Notes under the pieces: model-generated | What the model was told of the DNA's origin: nothing | The model's database searches: none | The model's input: only the letters and a program-made list of their open reading frames with translations | Part shown: piece after piece, positions 1 through 7,747 of the stretch | Layout of the letters: every line of letters starts with the position of its first letter | Numbering within the stretch: the first letter of the stretch is position 1 | NCBI GenBank assembly: GCA_026770585.1 | Contig: MU647191.1 | Span: 72,416-83,293, forward strand | Source of the DNA: Baffinella frigidus | Taxonomy: Eukaryota; Cryptophyceae; Cryptomonadales; Baffinellaceae | Length of the DNA stretch: 10,878 nt | Direction of reading: 5' to 3' | Program-made: the position numbers and the translations under genes

Positions 1-93
1 AGAGAGGAGGAGAGGAGGAGAGGAGGAGAGGAAGGGGGAAACAGGAGGGAAACAGCAAGGAACAGGACGAGACTGCTCTGTGGCTCTCTCTGC
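1..93. repeat. Left 93-bp terminal inverted repeat
   Basis: This stretch is the reverse complement of 10753-10845; position p pairs with 10846-p. By hand alignment 36-93 is a perfect 58-bp match. The outer purine tract 1-35 matches with four mismatches (positions 8, 11, 32, 33). The outer part is GGA/GA-rich low-complexity DNA and the inner part is complex sequence, so the match is not merely simple repeat. The homology stops sharply at 93. It may continue left of the window, so the true outer end and any target-site duplication cannot be seen. Confidence 0.9.
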
Positions 94-105
94 GAGTGTG
101 TCGCT

Positions 106-140
106 CTTCTGGCTGGCGGTGAACCGCCAGCCACCAGAAG
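106..140. other. Strong subterminal hairpin
   Basis: TGGCTGGCGG at 110-119 pairs perfectly with CCGCCAGCCA at 124-133 across a TGAA loop. A further possible pairing is CTTCT (106-110) with AGAAG (136-140) past a short bulge. It lies just inside the left inverted repeat, where transposon subterminal structures or a small structured RNA could lie. No function is assigned. Confidence 0.6.
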
Positions 141-152
141 CACTGCTGCAGG

Positions 153-182
153 GCGAGCTCTCTTTGCAGAGAGCGCGCTCGC
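153..182. other. Second subterminal hairpin
   Basis: GCTCTCT at 157-163 is complementary to AGAGAGC at 168-174, and GCGAG at 153-157 can pair with CTCGC at 178-182. The stem is imperfect but sits 13 nt after the first hairpin, giving two foldbacks in the first 90 bp inside the left inverted repeat. Confidence 0.45.
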
Positions 183-815
183 GCAAAACGACGCCCGCTG
201 ACCGAGAACGCGCTGGCGGAGCACGGCGTGGCCCTGGCCTGGCGGATCACGGCTGACGGACAATGACAGCGGAACTCGAGGTCGCGCTGCTGGAGCAGCA
301 CGCTGGCGTGCAGGAAGCTCTGGCGGAGCAGAGAGAGTTCTGCTGCTCCATCATCTGACCAAGCCCGGGTGCCCTCCCCACTTTTCCTCTTCGCTTCGCG
401 AGGCTGCTCCGCGAGGCGGCCCTGCGTGTCTCGCCTGCCGATCTGTTCTGATCGCCCCACAAGTGCCTCACGCAGCCGCCCCGCGGCGTGGTTTGGTGTA
501 CGATGCTACAATTGGCGAGCGTTGAAGCGGTTGACTCGCTGCTGCTGGTGCAGAGATTTGCTGGGGGAGCAGTGTAGTGTCTTCGCAGCGTCTGCAGGCA
601 GCAGCAAGTTGCAATACCTGGCTGTTTGGACACTCCACGTGCCCAGCCCAATGTTCTGTGGGTCGCAGCCATTTTTCTAGCTCTGTCTGAGACATTTTTT
701 TACTGGCTGCACTATGCGTGCTTTTTGCATCTGAAAATTGTCTGCGTGTATGTGGCAGGCCAGACCTCTGCGTTTGGAGGCGTTCTCACCTGTCGTGCTC
801 TGCCACGGAGCTCGC
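183..815. other. Left arm, no convincing gene
   Basis: I see no supported gene. On the + strand 263-358 is a 31-codon ORF (begins MTAELEVALLEQ) of helix-like composition, and related wording recurs nearby in another frame (CTGGCGGAGCA near 212 and again near 320). This suggests a small internal duplication or a remnant of coding sequence. Longer ORFs on both strands at 247-695 overlap each other in GC-rich sequence, are rich in Cys, Ser and Arg, and show no family motif. From about 690 the DNA becomes more AT-rich with T-runs. Confidence 0.4.
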
Positions 816-1082
816 CTACCCTCTGCGCCGCGCCTGTCCAGGCGAGCGTCCATGCCCTGTAAAGCCACTCCTGCACTGAGTTGCTTTACAGAAATTTTCT
901 CGAAATCTCTCAAGTGTTTTGGGCCTCACAGAAAACGCGCTAGGTGCGTGGTTATCGAGATATGACGAAATAACATGCGCGTTTTCGATTTTTCCACACA
1001 ATGGGCTCTGATTTTCATATATGTCAAATACCCAGTGTCCCTCGGGCTTTTCCTGTGCTTCTTTGTTCGTGCAACATGTCAT
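816..1082 (-). CDS. Small hypothetical ORF, 88 codons
   Basis: An ATG at 1082 opens an 88-codon frame ending at TAG. The predicted protein is mixed and fairly soluble, with short plausible stretches such as GHWVFDIYENQSPLCGKIEN and five cysteines (residues 3, 4, 29, 65 and 70). I recognise no family. Competing ORFs lie on the opposite strand: 975-1370 has a hydrophobic start but runs into telomere-like satellite, so I discounted it. The ORF may be an exon, a decayed gene or chance. Its only support is an open frame with balanced composition in moderately AT-rich DNA. Confidence 0.2.
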   Translation of the reverse strand: MTCCTNKEAQEKPEGHWVFDIYENQSPLCGKIENAHVISSYLDNHAPSAFSVRPKTLERFRENFCKATQCRSGFTGHGRSPGQARRRG

Positions 1083-1274
1083 GCTCGCTGGGGGGGGGCG
1101 TCAGTTTTTTTCACACAAAAAACAACCTTACGCCACAATAACGGCAGTCTCTCGAAAACACTTTACGGTCATGACACCAAGGGTGTTTTCGATCGGGAAC
1201 GTCCGACATCTGAGCATCCAGTCTCTTTCGAGCTGAGCACTTTCCCTATCCAGGTCTCGTGGTGCAGCGGCTTG

Positions 1275-1359
1275 CAATCCCGAACCCTGAACCCTAGACC
1301 CTTATCCCCTCACCAAAATTCCGAACCCCCATACTCTAAACCCTCAACTGTGCAGCAGA
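1275..1359. repeat. Degenerate telomere-like sequence
   Basis: A short run of variant CCCTAAA-type words (CCCTGAA, CCCTAGA, CCCTCAA) begins near 1275 and leads into the 1.2 kb satellite unit. The last 13 bases before 1360 (CTGTGCAGCAGAG) are not telomere-like and are not found at the matching junction before 7961. Confidence 0.6.
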
Positions 1360-1458
1360 GAACCGTCTAATGGGCCTAATGTTCCTCATCCCCAACCCCT
1401 ACTCCCCAATTCCTATACCCTCCCAGCGGGCATTTCCTGCCCAACTCACTTCCAGACG

Positions 1459-1482
1459 CTAGAGGGCTAGAGGGCTAGAGGG
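1459..1482. repeat. 8-bp tandem repeat, CTAGAGGG x3
   Basis: Three perfect copies of CTAGAGGG are followed by a degenerate copy reaching about 1500. On this strand it reads like a G-rich telomere variant, opposite to the CCCTAAA orientation around it. The same block recurs at 8060-8083 in satellite copy 2. Confidence 0.8.
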
Positions 1483-1529
1483 CTCGGGCCAGAGGGCTAG
1501 ACCCCCAACCCCAAACCCTAAACCTCAAA

Positions 1530-1562
1530 CCCTAAACCCTAAACCCTAAACCCTAAACCCTA
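1530..1562. repeat. Perfect interstitial telomere tract (CCCTAAA)n
   Basis: About 4.7 uninterrupted units of CCCTAAA, the C-strand of the plant/algal telomere TTTAGGG. It recurs at 8131-8163. It is short and internal, so it is an interstitial tract rather than a chromosome end. Confidence 0.85.
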
Positions 1563-1849
1563 CTCTCTGAACCCTAAACCCCACAGCCCCCAACCCCAAA
1601 TTCTAATCCAGATTGCCTCAACATTCATCAAAATCTCTTCCCGCCTATTGGCCCTCATCCCTCAACTCTCAACCCTAATGCCTCAACCCCAGACCCTGTC
1701 CCCTACACCTCAATCACTAAAGCAGGCGGTTCCTGCCCAACTCACCCCCGGACTCTAGACCCTCCACCCTCAACTCTCAACCCCCAACCCTACATCCGGA
1801 ACCTTAATCCCTAAACCCTGAACCCCAAACCCTCAACCCCTAAACCCTA

Positions 1850-1962
1850 CAGGGGTACCTCGCTCATCAGAAACGCCCGCCCTCCCATCGGACCACCACA
1901 GGGCCCCAGGTATAGCCCTACCTCAGGGTCCTACTTTTGAGTTGATTCTTGTGAGCGAGGCA
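1850..1962. repeat. Foldback module A
   Basis: The left arm CAGGGGTACCTCGCTCA (1850-1866) faces TGAGCGAGG at 1952-1960; the 9-bp core CCTCGCTCA / TGAGCGAGG is perfect. The interior carries the family words AGAAACGCCCG, GGTATAGCCCTA, AGGGTCCTAC and GAGTTGATTCTTG. This copy lacks the outer part of the right arm and continues into CAGCTGATGATCG. An extra inverted pair ACCTCAGGG (1920-1928) / CCCTGAGGT (1987-1995) bridges its right end. Confidence 0.75.
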
Positions 1963-2396
1963 GCTGATGATCGTAGCTAGCGACGTCCCTGAGGTGAAAT
2001 AGACCCTAATTACGCATCCCTAATTCTTGAACCTGAACCCCTGAACCCTGAACCCTAATCCCTAATCCCTAAACCCCCAACCCCAGACCCCAATGCCTAA
2101 ACCCCGAACCCCAAACCCCGAACCCCAAACCCTCAACCCCAAATCCTCCACCCTCAACCCTCAACCCTCAACCCCGAACTCCAAACCCTACACCCCAATC
2201 CCTAAACCCTACACCCTAAAGACCTACACCCCAATCCCTAAACCCCACACCCTAAACCCTACACCCCAATCCCTGAACCCCACACCCTCAATGCTGCACC
2301 CCACACCCTAAACCCTCAACCCCGAACCGTCAACCCCAAAACCCTGCACCCCACACCCTAAACCCTAAACCCCGAACCATCAACCCCAAAACCCTA

Positions 2397-2515
2397 CAGG
2401 GATACCTCGCTCATGAGAAACGCCTGCCCCCCCCAGGACCACCTAGGGCCTCCAGGTATAGCCCTACTGTAGGGTCCTACACGTGGGTTGTTTCATTGTG
2501 AGCGAGGCACCCCTG
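2397..2515. repeat. Foldback module B
   Basis: Arms CAGGGATACCTCGCTCA (2397-2413) and TGAGCGAGGCACCCCTG (2499-2515) pair at 15 of 17 positions. The interior contains a near-palindrome, CCCTACTGTAGGG, as well as TAGGGC and GCCCTA that could form an alternative stem. Full length is 119 bp. It is followed by CAACTCACCTCCAGACTC, the flank shared by modules D and E. Confidence 0.8.
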
Positions 2516-2578
2516 CAACTCACCTCCAGACTCTAGACCATCAACCCTGTACCCTCCACCCTCAAGAGAGATTGATAA

Positions 2579-2584
2579 TTTATT
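2579..2584 (-). terminator. Polyadenylation signal AATAAA at the insert 3' edge
   Basis: The minus strand reads CGCAATAAATTATC, and the insert / satellite junction lies 13 nt further on. The local AT-rich patch is isolated in GC-rich DNA. The spacing from signal to 3' end is normal for eukaryotic cleavage and polyadenylation, which fits the insert's 3' edge being an mRNA end. Confidence 0.6.
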
Positions 2585-3655
2585 GCGAAACAATTAGCGT
2601 CGGCGCCGCACATGCTACGCATTGTGCCACTTACTGTACCCCGTGTCGGCCGCTCATACGAGCATTTTCCGGGTGGATTCTAACTCCACCTCCTACCCCT
2701 TTTCTCGATTTTTGGCATCTTTCGTTTCGCCGCTCTTGCCGGCCTTGCCCCCACCCGCTGCTTCCCGTGTCCGTTCCCCCTATCCTTCCGCCCCTTCCTC
2801 TCTGGGAGAGGGGGTGACCGGTTGGACCCGGAGCGCGCCGCATCTTGCCGTCTTTCCCACTGCACCCTCTGCTCCTACCGCTCCGCCACTCCCGCTACTA
2901 CTCCCTCCGCTCCCGTCGTACGCACCTCTCTTCCTAACCTTTCCCGCCTCGCTCTCGAGGAGAGAGGGGCCTACCCGCTTGATCCTGCCGCGCGCCGCTT
3001 CGGAGCCTCGCGCCGTTCTCCTACGTTCCCGTCCGTTTGGAGCTTCGCGCCGCCCCGTGCACCACGCCCTGCATCTCGCTCCCTCCTCCGCCGCCCTACC
3101 GCGCCGGCACTTCACCGGTCCGTATCGCCAAGCCTACCCAGGTCCTGCTCCGGCTCCCCAGAAAGGCAAAAGAACCAGATTTTGCCTGTTCTCGGAAAAA
3201 GAAAGCTCAACGGCGCTTTCTCGAGAAGAGCCCCTTTCACGCTCCTGCACCAGCTCGCCCTCCGCACCCACTCCCACCGGGAGCCATACGGTCATCATCC
3301 ACCCACCCACCCACCAGGGAGCCCCACCAGTTCCTTCCCGTTCGCTCCAGAACTCGCTCCAGCTCCCTCCAGCTCGCTCTGCGCTGACCCTGTTGACCGC
3401 TCCGCCAGCTCTGCCCCGGCACCTTCCAGTTCATTCACCAGCTCTTGCGCCAGATCCTTCCGATCTCTGAACCCCACCCATTCACTCCCCTTCGCGCCAG
3501 ATCTCGCTGCAGCTCTCTCCACCTCCAGCTCCCTCCTGCAACTCGATCACCCTTCTCAACCCATGCTCACTGTTCAGGTCGCTTGCCCCCCGCTCCCAGC
3601 AAACTGTCCCGACCAACGACGTCAGCTGCGAGCCAGCCGGCGCGATTCTTTCATC
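2585..3655 (-). other. Long purine-rich 3' untranslated region
   Basis: About 1.07 kb lies between the TGA of the long minus-strand frame and the AATAAA. The minus strand is purine-rich (the + strand is a run of CTCC, CCGCTCC and CAGCTC words). Imperfect repeats of GCTCCAGCTCGCTCCAG-type sequence occur around 3345-3440, and a (CCAC)n microsatellite lies at 3299-3315. Open frames exist on both strands because stops are rare in this composition, but their products are Pro/Ser/Arg- or Gly/Glu-rich and match no family. I treat the region as untranslated. Confidence 0.45.
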
Positions 3656-4537
3656 TCATCTCCCTCCACCTGCTGCTGCTCGGCGCGGGGCCTTGAGCCG
3701 AGTGTGCCAGCAATTGACCGTCGCCCTCGCTGCTGCCAGCACCGAGCGTTTGATGATCCGCTCCTGTGCAGCCTCCGAGAGTGCTGGACGACGTTCCCCC
3801 CGGGAGGTCCGCTCCTCGAACATCCCCAGGTTCTTGCGCCATCTCTCCTCCTCGAAGCTGAGCTTGGCCCCGACGACGAAGGCCATACACTGAACCGTGT
3901 ACTCGGGGTAGCGCAGCTAGATAGCCTGCACTAGCTCCTTGTACTTGTGCACCTTGTCCTCGGCCCGCGTCTTCAATCGTTCCAACTCCTCTGGCAACGG
4001 CTCGTTGAACGGGTCCACGTCCGACTCCAGCTTCGTGTCATCTGTGCGACTGTGCTCCAGAACAAAGATGCATTTGTGCCTGAGGCTCCACGCCCACCCG
4101 TCCGGTCGTAGATTCCGGAAGGCTTCGTCCTGTTCCAAGTGGAAGTTGGACAGCTCTTCATCTGCCATCCTCCCCGCCGTGAGTTCCGTCCGCACTTTCC
4201 ACTCGCCCTCGCCACCCTTTAACTCTCTCCCCAGCGCCTCAATCGAACCCTTCGAAAAAGTCAAGCCTTCCCGGGTCCTCAGCAAGTGAAACGCCTCACA
4301 GTGAGAGGTGAAATGTGTATACGTCTCGTTCTCCATGCCGCAGAATGGGCATCTCGCGCTGGGGTGCTTCTCCGGAAACCAACGATGCAGATTAACTTGC
4401 ACCGGGGGAGTGGTCGTGATCGCTTTCGCCAGGATCCGCGAGGCGCTCCCCGACATTCCCCACACCAAGCGCAGGTACTGCCGTCCAGCGTCTTTCCTGA
4501 GCAGCCACTTCTCCGTGAGTGTTTTTCTACCGTCCGG
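3656..4537 (-). CDS. Zinc-finger C-terminal part of the RNase H protein, after an in-frame TAG
   Basis: This segment is in the same frame as 4538-7747 and separated from it only by one TAG. It begins PDGRKTLTEKWLLRKDAG, continues into VNLHRWFPEKHPSARCPFCG, and carries the zinc-type motif C-x2-C-x8-H-x3-H-C (CPFCGMENETYTHFTSHC, about 4298-4351). The ET-x2-H...C pattern is typical of the zf-RVT-like finger after RNase H in many plant and algal non-LTR retrotransposons. A second in-frame TAG at 3917-3919 interrupts QAI / LRYPEYTVQCMAFVVG, after which the frame continues with charged, protein-like sequence to TGA at 3656-3658. Similar character on both sides of each TAG says this was one protein. 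The stops may be inactivating mutations, readthrough sites or, less likely, sense codons. Confidence 0.65.
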
Positions 4538-7500
4538 CTACGCCTCGAGCGCCAGTTTCGCTTGACGCGCCAGCTCCATACGTGCTGCTGATCGCGCCCT
4601 CTGTTTCGAGAGGTACTCCCCCCCCACCTCACCCTTCGGGCCCAGCGTCATATAGCCCAGCTCTCCTTCCTCCTCCGGCCGCCATTTGTCCGCCTCTTCA
4701 TCCTCCTTCTGCACACCCTCCTCCGCCAGCTGATCTGCCCCAAAGTTGCCTACACAGTCCGCGTGAGATTTTACCTTGCAAAACGCTGTGTCTGCCGTCC
4801 TCAGCCCTAGCTCGTCCAAAATCTGCTTCACCACAGGCCGGAGCTTCGGATCATTCGGGCTAGGCGCTCCAAAGTCCCTAGTCTGCGAGCGGATCTTCTG
4901 TACGACACTGTCCGTGTCATACATAATGACCTGCGGTTGGTCCCTGCTCTCCCTCTGAAGCAGCTTCAGAAGCGCTTCCCCTTCCGCCTGAAAGCTATCC
5001 TCCCCCCCCGTGCCTCGAAAGGCCAGGTTCGCGCACGCGCCGTTCCCCCGTTCCACGTCGTAGCCCCTGTACCAGATACCGCAGCCTAGCCGCGCGATGT
5101 CTGGGCCTGCCTCCTGCGACACCACTTTCACTCCTCCATCGGTCGCCGCCACCACCCACGTTTTGTCCAACCGTAGGTGACTGGCCGGCCCCACCGACAG
5201 GTATTCCTCGAAGTCCTTCGACCAGATCACCCCCGTCCGCAGCCGGTGGTCCCACTCCAGCTCCGGGAACTCCCCCTGTTCTAGTTCATCTTGTAGCCGC
5301 GACGCCAGCTCCATGCGCAACTCCTCTCCCACCGCGCTGACTTTCCCCCCTCCTACCCGTACCTGAGTTGCCTCGGACCACCAGATCCCCACTTCTGATT
5401 TGCTCTTGCGCGGCTCCAGATCCCCTGTTTTCCACCAGTCACCTTTCCTGCTGACCCCCATACCCTTCTTCAGGGAGTGAAACAGGCTCAGTCTCCTCCC
5501 ATCCCTGGCCTTCGCGTTGTGTTTCACGACCGCTTCTCCCATCACCTCCCAGGACCCTACCAGCACCAATTCCTCGCCCACCGCATGCGACAGCGCCTTA
5601 TCCAGCTCCTGCGAGCTCAGCTCGTTCTCCAGCAGCAGAATCGGCCCCGGTCCTGCCTCCTCCAGAGTGGTGCACCCCACGAAGGAAGGGGGGGAGGGGG
5701 TTATCAACCGATCCGCAGCTGACCCGACCCCCCCTCCACCTTGCAGGGATCTCGGAGTCACTACCTTCGGGAAGAATGGCGGCCAGGATATCAGGTTCTC
5801 ACCCACCAGGGTTTCCACGTTGAAGAGCCTTTGCAGGGCGCGCATCACCTTCCATGTAGGTGGCTCTGCGAGTTGTCCCCGCTCTCCAGCGTCCATTGCG
5901 TCGGCCACCACCGCCTCAATGCACGCTTGATCGCCACTCAACCTTCTCCCCCACAGCCATTTGAACTTGCTCGCTTCCATCACCACTTCAGTAGCCGCCG
6001 CCTTCTTCGGCTCCAACTTGCAATCCGCCTCCTCCCATTCATTCTTCGCCACCTGCTGCCCTGTGTCCCCGTGCCTCGAAATAGAGGCCTGCAGATTGCG
6101 CTCCGTCACCATCCACCTCTCCGTCCTCGCCAGCGACTTCGTCTGCAGGTCACTCCGGTCGAAGATGAGAGGCGGATATCGGGAAGGTCCAACCCACCCT
6201 TCCCGGTACGCGGCTCCTGCAGATTTTGGTTTCTGAAGCTCCCCCAGCACCGCCTCCTGCTGGCTTCTCCAGGCCGCTTGACTGCACTCCGCGACCCTCC
6301 TGAGTTTGTGATCTCGAGAGGTCTGCCGCCAGGAACCTGCGTCCCCCAAAGCCACTTGCCCCACCTTGACCATCTTCGGCCCGCCAGCGCGCTTCTCCCG
6401 CCACCTCGGATGCCCGAAAGGGTCCTCATTCTGACGCACCCCAAAGTACTCAAACGACTCTTTAACCACCAGTCCATCCTGATCCAGGGAAACCTGAATC
6501 AGGGCCTCCAGGGTGCGTGACGGGACCAGGGCCGTGGAGCGTTCTCTGCTCCACGTATACGGTTCCGTCCCCCCCTCGCACCCACAGCTATTCTGCACCA
6601 TGCTCGCCTCTCTGCCACTCTTCTTGCAAGCGCTGCAGCGAACTTGGCATCCCCAGGCGTCAATTGCCACGAGTTCCACGTGAGGCACGATCGGTCGATC
6701 CCCCCCGCCCTCCTCGAGGCGCTGAAGAATGATGTTGCCCGTTGGGATCATCACCCAGTACCCACATTGCTTCCCGATCTCCTCATCCGGCCACCAGCTC
6801 GCTGGAGCTAAGAGAAAGCCATCTGACTCCTTGAACCGCCGCAGGACCGTTCTTAGCACCGCTGCCCGCCTCTCCTCCCCTTCCTCATCGTTCTCCGCCT
6901 CCCGGGAGTCGTGGAGAGACTTCTTGCACTGCTCCAGCAGGTCAAACTGATGCCTCATCTTCCCCCTGAGATGATTCCCAGGGATGAGATGCGCATCAGC
7001 AGATTTCCCTGTGGGCACATACTCCCCCACCTCCTCAAAAATCCTCTGCCGCTCCCTCCACAGCACTTTGTCCGCCGGTCGTGTCACCCACAATCTGCGT
7101 TCCAGCACCGGCCCGGGAACCTGTTGTTGCGCCCCCTGCAACTCGCCGCGCCCCAGAAGGTGTTGCTGGATGTTCACCCTTCCCGTGGGAGCGGGGTTCC
7201 CCGCCGTCCGTTTGCGTTCGATAATGTTGCACAGTTCCCGAAAGGCTGGACGGAGCCCCGGAGGCAGCTCTTCGGGTGTCGCCCACATCTCCCCGCTGCG
7301 CAAATCCGCCTCTCGATAGAGCCCCCGGTCCACACACCAACACATAACCTTCTCCCAGGCGTACGGCTGTTGCACCACCTTCCGCTCATCCACATCGTAG
7401 ACCGGGAGTCCCTTCAGAGCTCGCGCCCACTGCTCTCCCCGACGGTGAGGCTGCAGCAGCTCTGCGATCCACTCTCCTTTTCCGTCCTGCCTCGGCTCGT

Positions 7501-7747
7501 CCCGATCCATCATCCCCTTCCAGGTTGGAAGGAGCCCCATCTGCGCGGTGGCTGCGATGAGACGTGCAGCCACCGAGTCATCCAGGATTTCGAGGGGCTC
7601 TTGGTGGGCCAGGATCCGCGCCGCCGCAACCACGGTACGAACGCCCATGCGCAGGAGGGCCCGGGTTGCGTCCTGCGCGAAGAGCATTCGCGCATAATCC
7701 GGCATCCGTGTTAGCTGTCGGGCAAAGTTGTTCAACTCCTCAAACAT
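4538..7747 (-). CDS. RNase H domain protein of retroelement type
   Basis: The first ATG in the long frame is at 7747 (MFEELNNFARQL, A at -3); the open frame extends upstream to 7876 without another ATG. It is about 1,069 codons to the TAG at 4538-4540. The RNase H domain lies near 4715-5161 and shows the four-carboxylate set: D in ATDGG, E in QAEGEALL, D in YDTDS and D in GADQLAEEG, plus H in KVKSHADCVGN. Upstream are about 860 residues I cannot assign. They include a cysteine cluster (C-x3-C-x2-C-x13-C-x-C, around 6575-6650), possibly a zinc site, and an acidic stretch (REAENDEEGEERRA). I found no YADD-like reverse transcriptase motif, nor endonuclease or integrase motifs. The expected activity is cleavage of RNA in RNA-DNA hybrids. 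The stop truncates the protein before its zinc tail. Confidence 0.75.
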   Translation of the reverse strand: MFEELNNFARQLTRMPDYARMLFAQDATRALLRMGVRTVVAAARILAHQEPLEILDDSVAARLIAATAQMGLLPTWKGMMDRDEPRQDGKGEWIAELLQPHRRGEQWARALKGLPVYDVDERKVVQQPYAWEKVMCWCVDRGLYREADLRSGEMWATPEELPPGLRPAFRELCNIIERKRTAGNPAPTGRVNIQQHLLGRGELQGAQQQVPGPVLERRLWVTRPADKVLWRERQRIFEEVGEYVPTGKSADAHLIPGNHLRGKMRHQFDLLEQCKKSLHDSREAENDEEGEERRAAVLRTVLRRFKESDGFLLAPASWWPDEEIGKQCGYWVMIPTGNIILQRLEEGGGDRPIVPHVELVAIDAWGCQVRCSACKKSGREASMVQNSCGCEGGTEPYTWSRERSTALVPSRTLEALIQVSLDQDGLVVKESFEYFGVRQNEDPFGHPRWREKRAGGPKMVKVGQVALGDAGSWRQTSRDHKLRRVAECSQAAWRSQQEAVLGELQKPKSAGAAYREGWVGPSRYPPLIFDRSDLQTKSLARTERWMVTERNLQASISRHGDTGQQVAKNEWEEADCKLEPKKAAATEVVMEASKFKWLWGRRLSGDQACIEAVVADAMDAGERGQLAEPPTWKVMRALQRLFNVETLVGENLISWPPFFPKVVTPRSLQGGGGVGSAADRLITPSPPSFVGCTTLEEAGPGPILLLENELSSQELDKALSHAVGEELVLVGSWEVMGEAVVKHNAKARDGRRLSLFHSLKKGMGVSRKGDWWKTGDLEPRKSKSEVGIWWSEATQVRVGGGKVSAVGEELRMELASRLQDELEQGEFPELEWDHRLRTGVIWSKDFEEYLSVGPASHLRLDKTWVVAATDGGVKVVSQEAGPDIARLGCGIWYRGYDVERGNGACANLAFRGTGGEDSFQAEGEALLKLLQRESRDQPQVIMYDTDSVVQKIRSQTRDFGAPSPNDPKLRPVVKQILDELGLRTADTAFCKVKSHADCVGNFGADQLAEEGVQKEDEEADKWRPEEEGELGYMTLGPKGEVGGEYLSKQRARSAARMELARQAKLALEA

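Larger units (their letters stand above)
1360..2565. repeat. 1.2 kb satellite unit, copy 1
   Basis: This is a direct repeat of 7961-9180. Positions correspond at an offset of 6601 in the left part and 6615 after a 14-bp indel near 2100 / 8702. I counted about a dozen substitutions by hand, so identity is about 99%. The body is degenerate CCCTAAA-type telomere sequence (CCCTGAA, CCCTCAA, CCCCAAA, CCCTACA variants) with two foldback modules, recurring CCTGCCCAACTCACC segments near 1436 and 1734, and a short 8-bp tandem. The copy ends abruptly at CCCTCAA (2565), where the insert begins. Confidence 0.85.

Noticed and set aside
247-672. 141-codon minus-strand ORF in the left arm
   Set aside because: It is rich in Cys, Ser, Arg and Thr, overlaps several other open frames on both strands, and has no motif; it looks like chance in GC-rich DNA.
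2093-2311. 72-codon + strand ORF of Pro/Thr/Asn-rich repeats
   Set aside because: It is a translation of degenerate CCCTAAA satellite and is purely compositional.
1275-2565. CRISPR array or a true chromosome end
   Set aside because: The repeats are degenerate telomere-type words without uniform spacers, and the tract is internal with unique sequence on both sides.
2822-3934. 370-codon + strand ORF, and an overlapping 282-codon + strand ORF at 2622-3470
   Set aside because: The products are Ser/Pro/Arg-rich without motifs, lie in pyrimidine-rich DNA where stops are rare in several frames at once, and the right part overlaps the minus-strand zinc-finger frame antisense.
4519-7714. Many + strand ORFs (for example 5741-6520 and 6911-7714) and alternate minus frames
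   Set aside because: They are antisense or out-of-frame shadows of the long RNase H frame, which has recognisable catalytic motifs; none of the shadows shows a motif.
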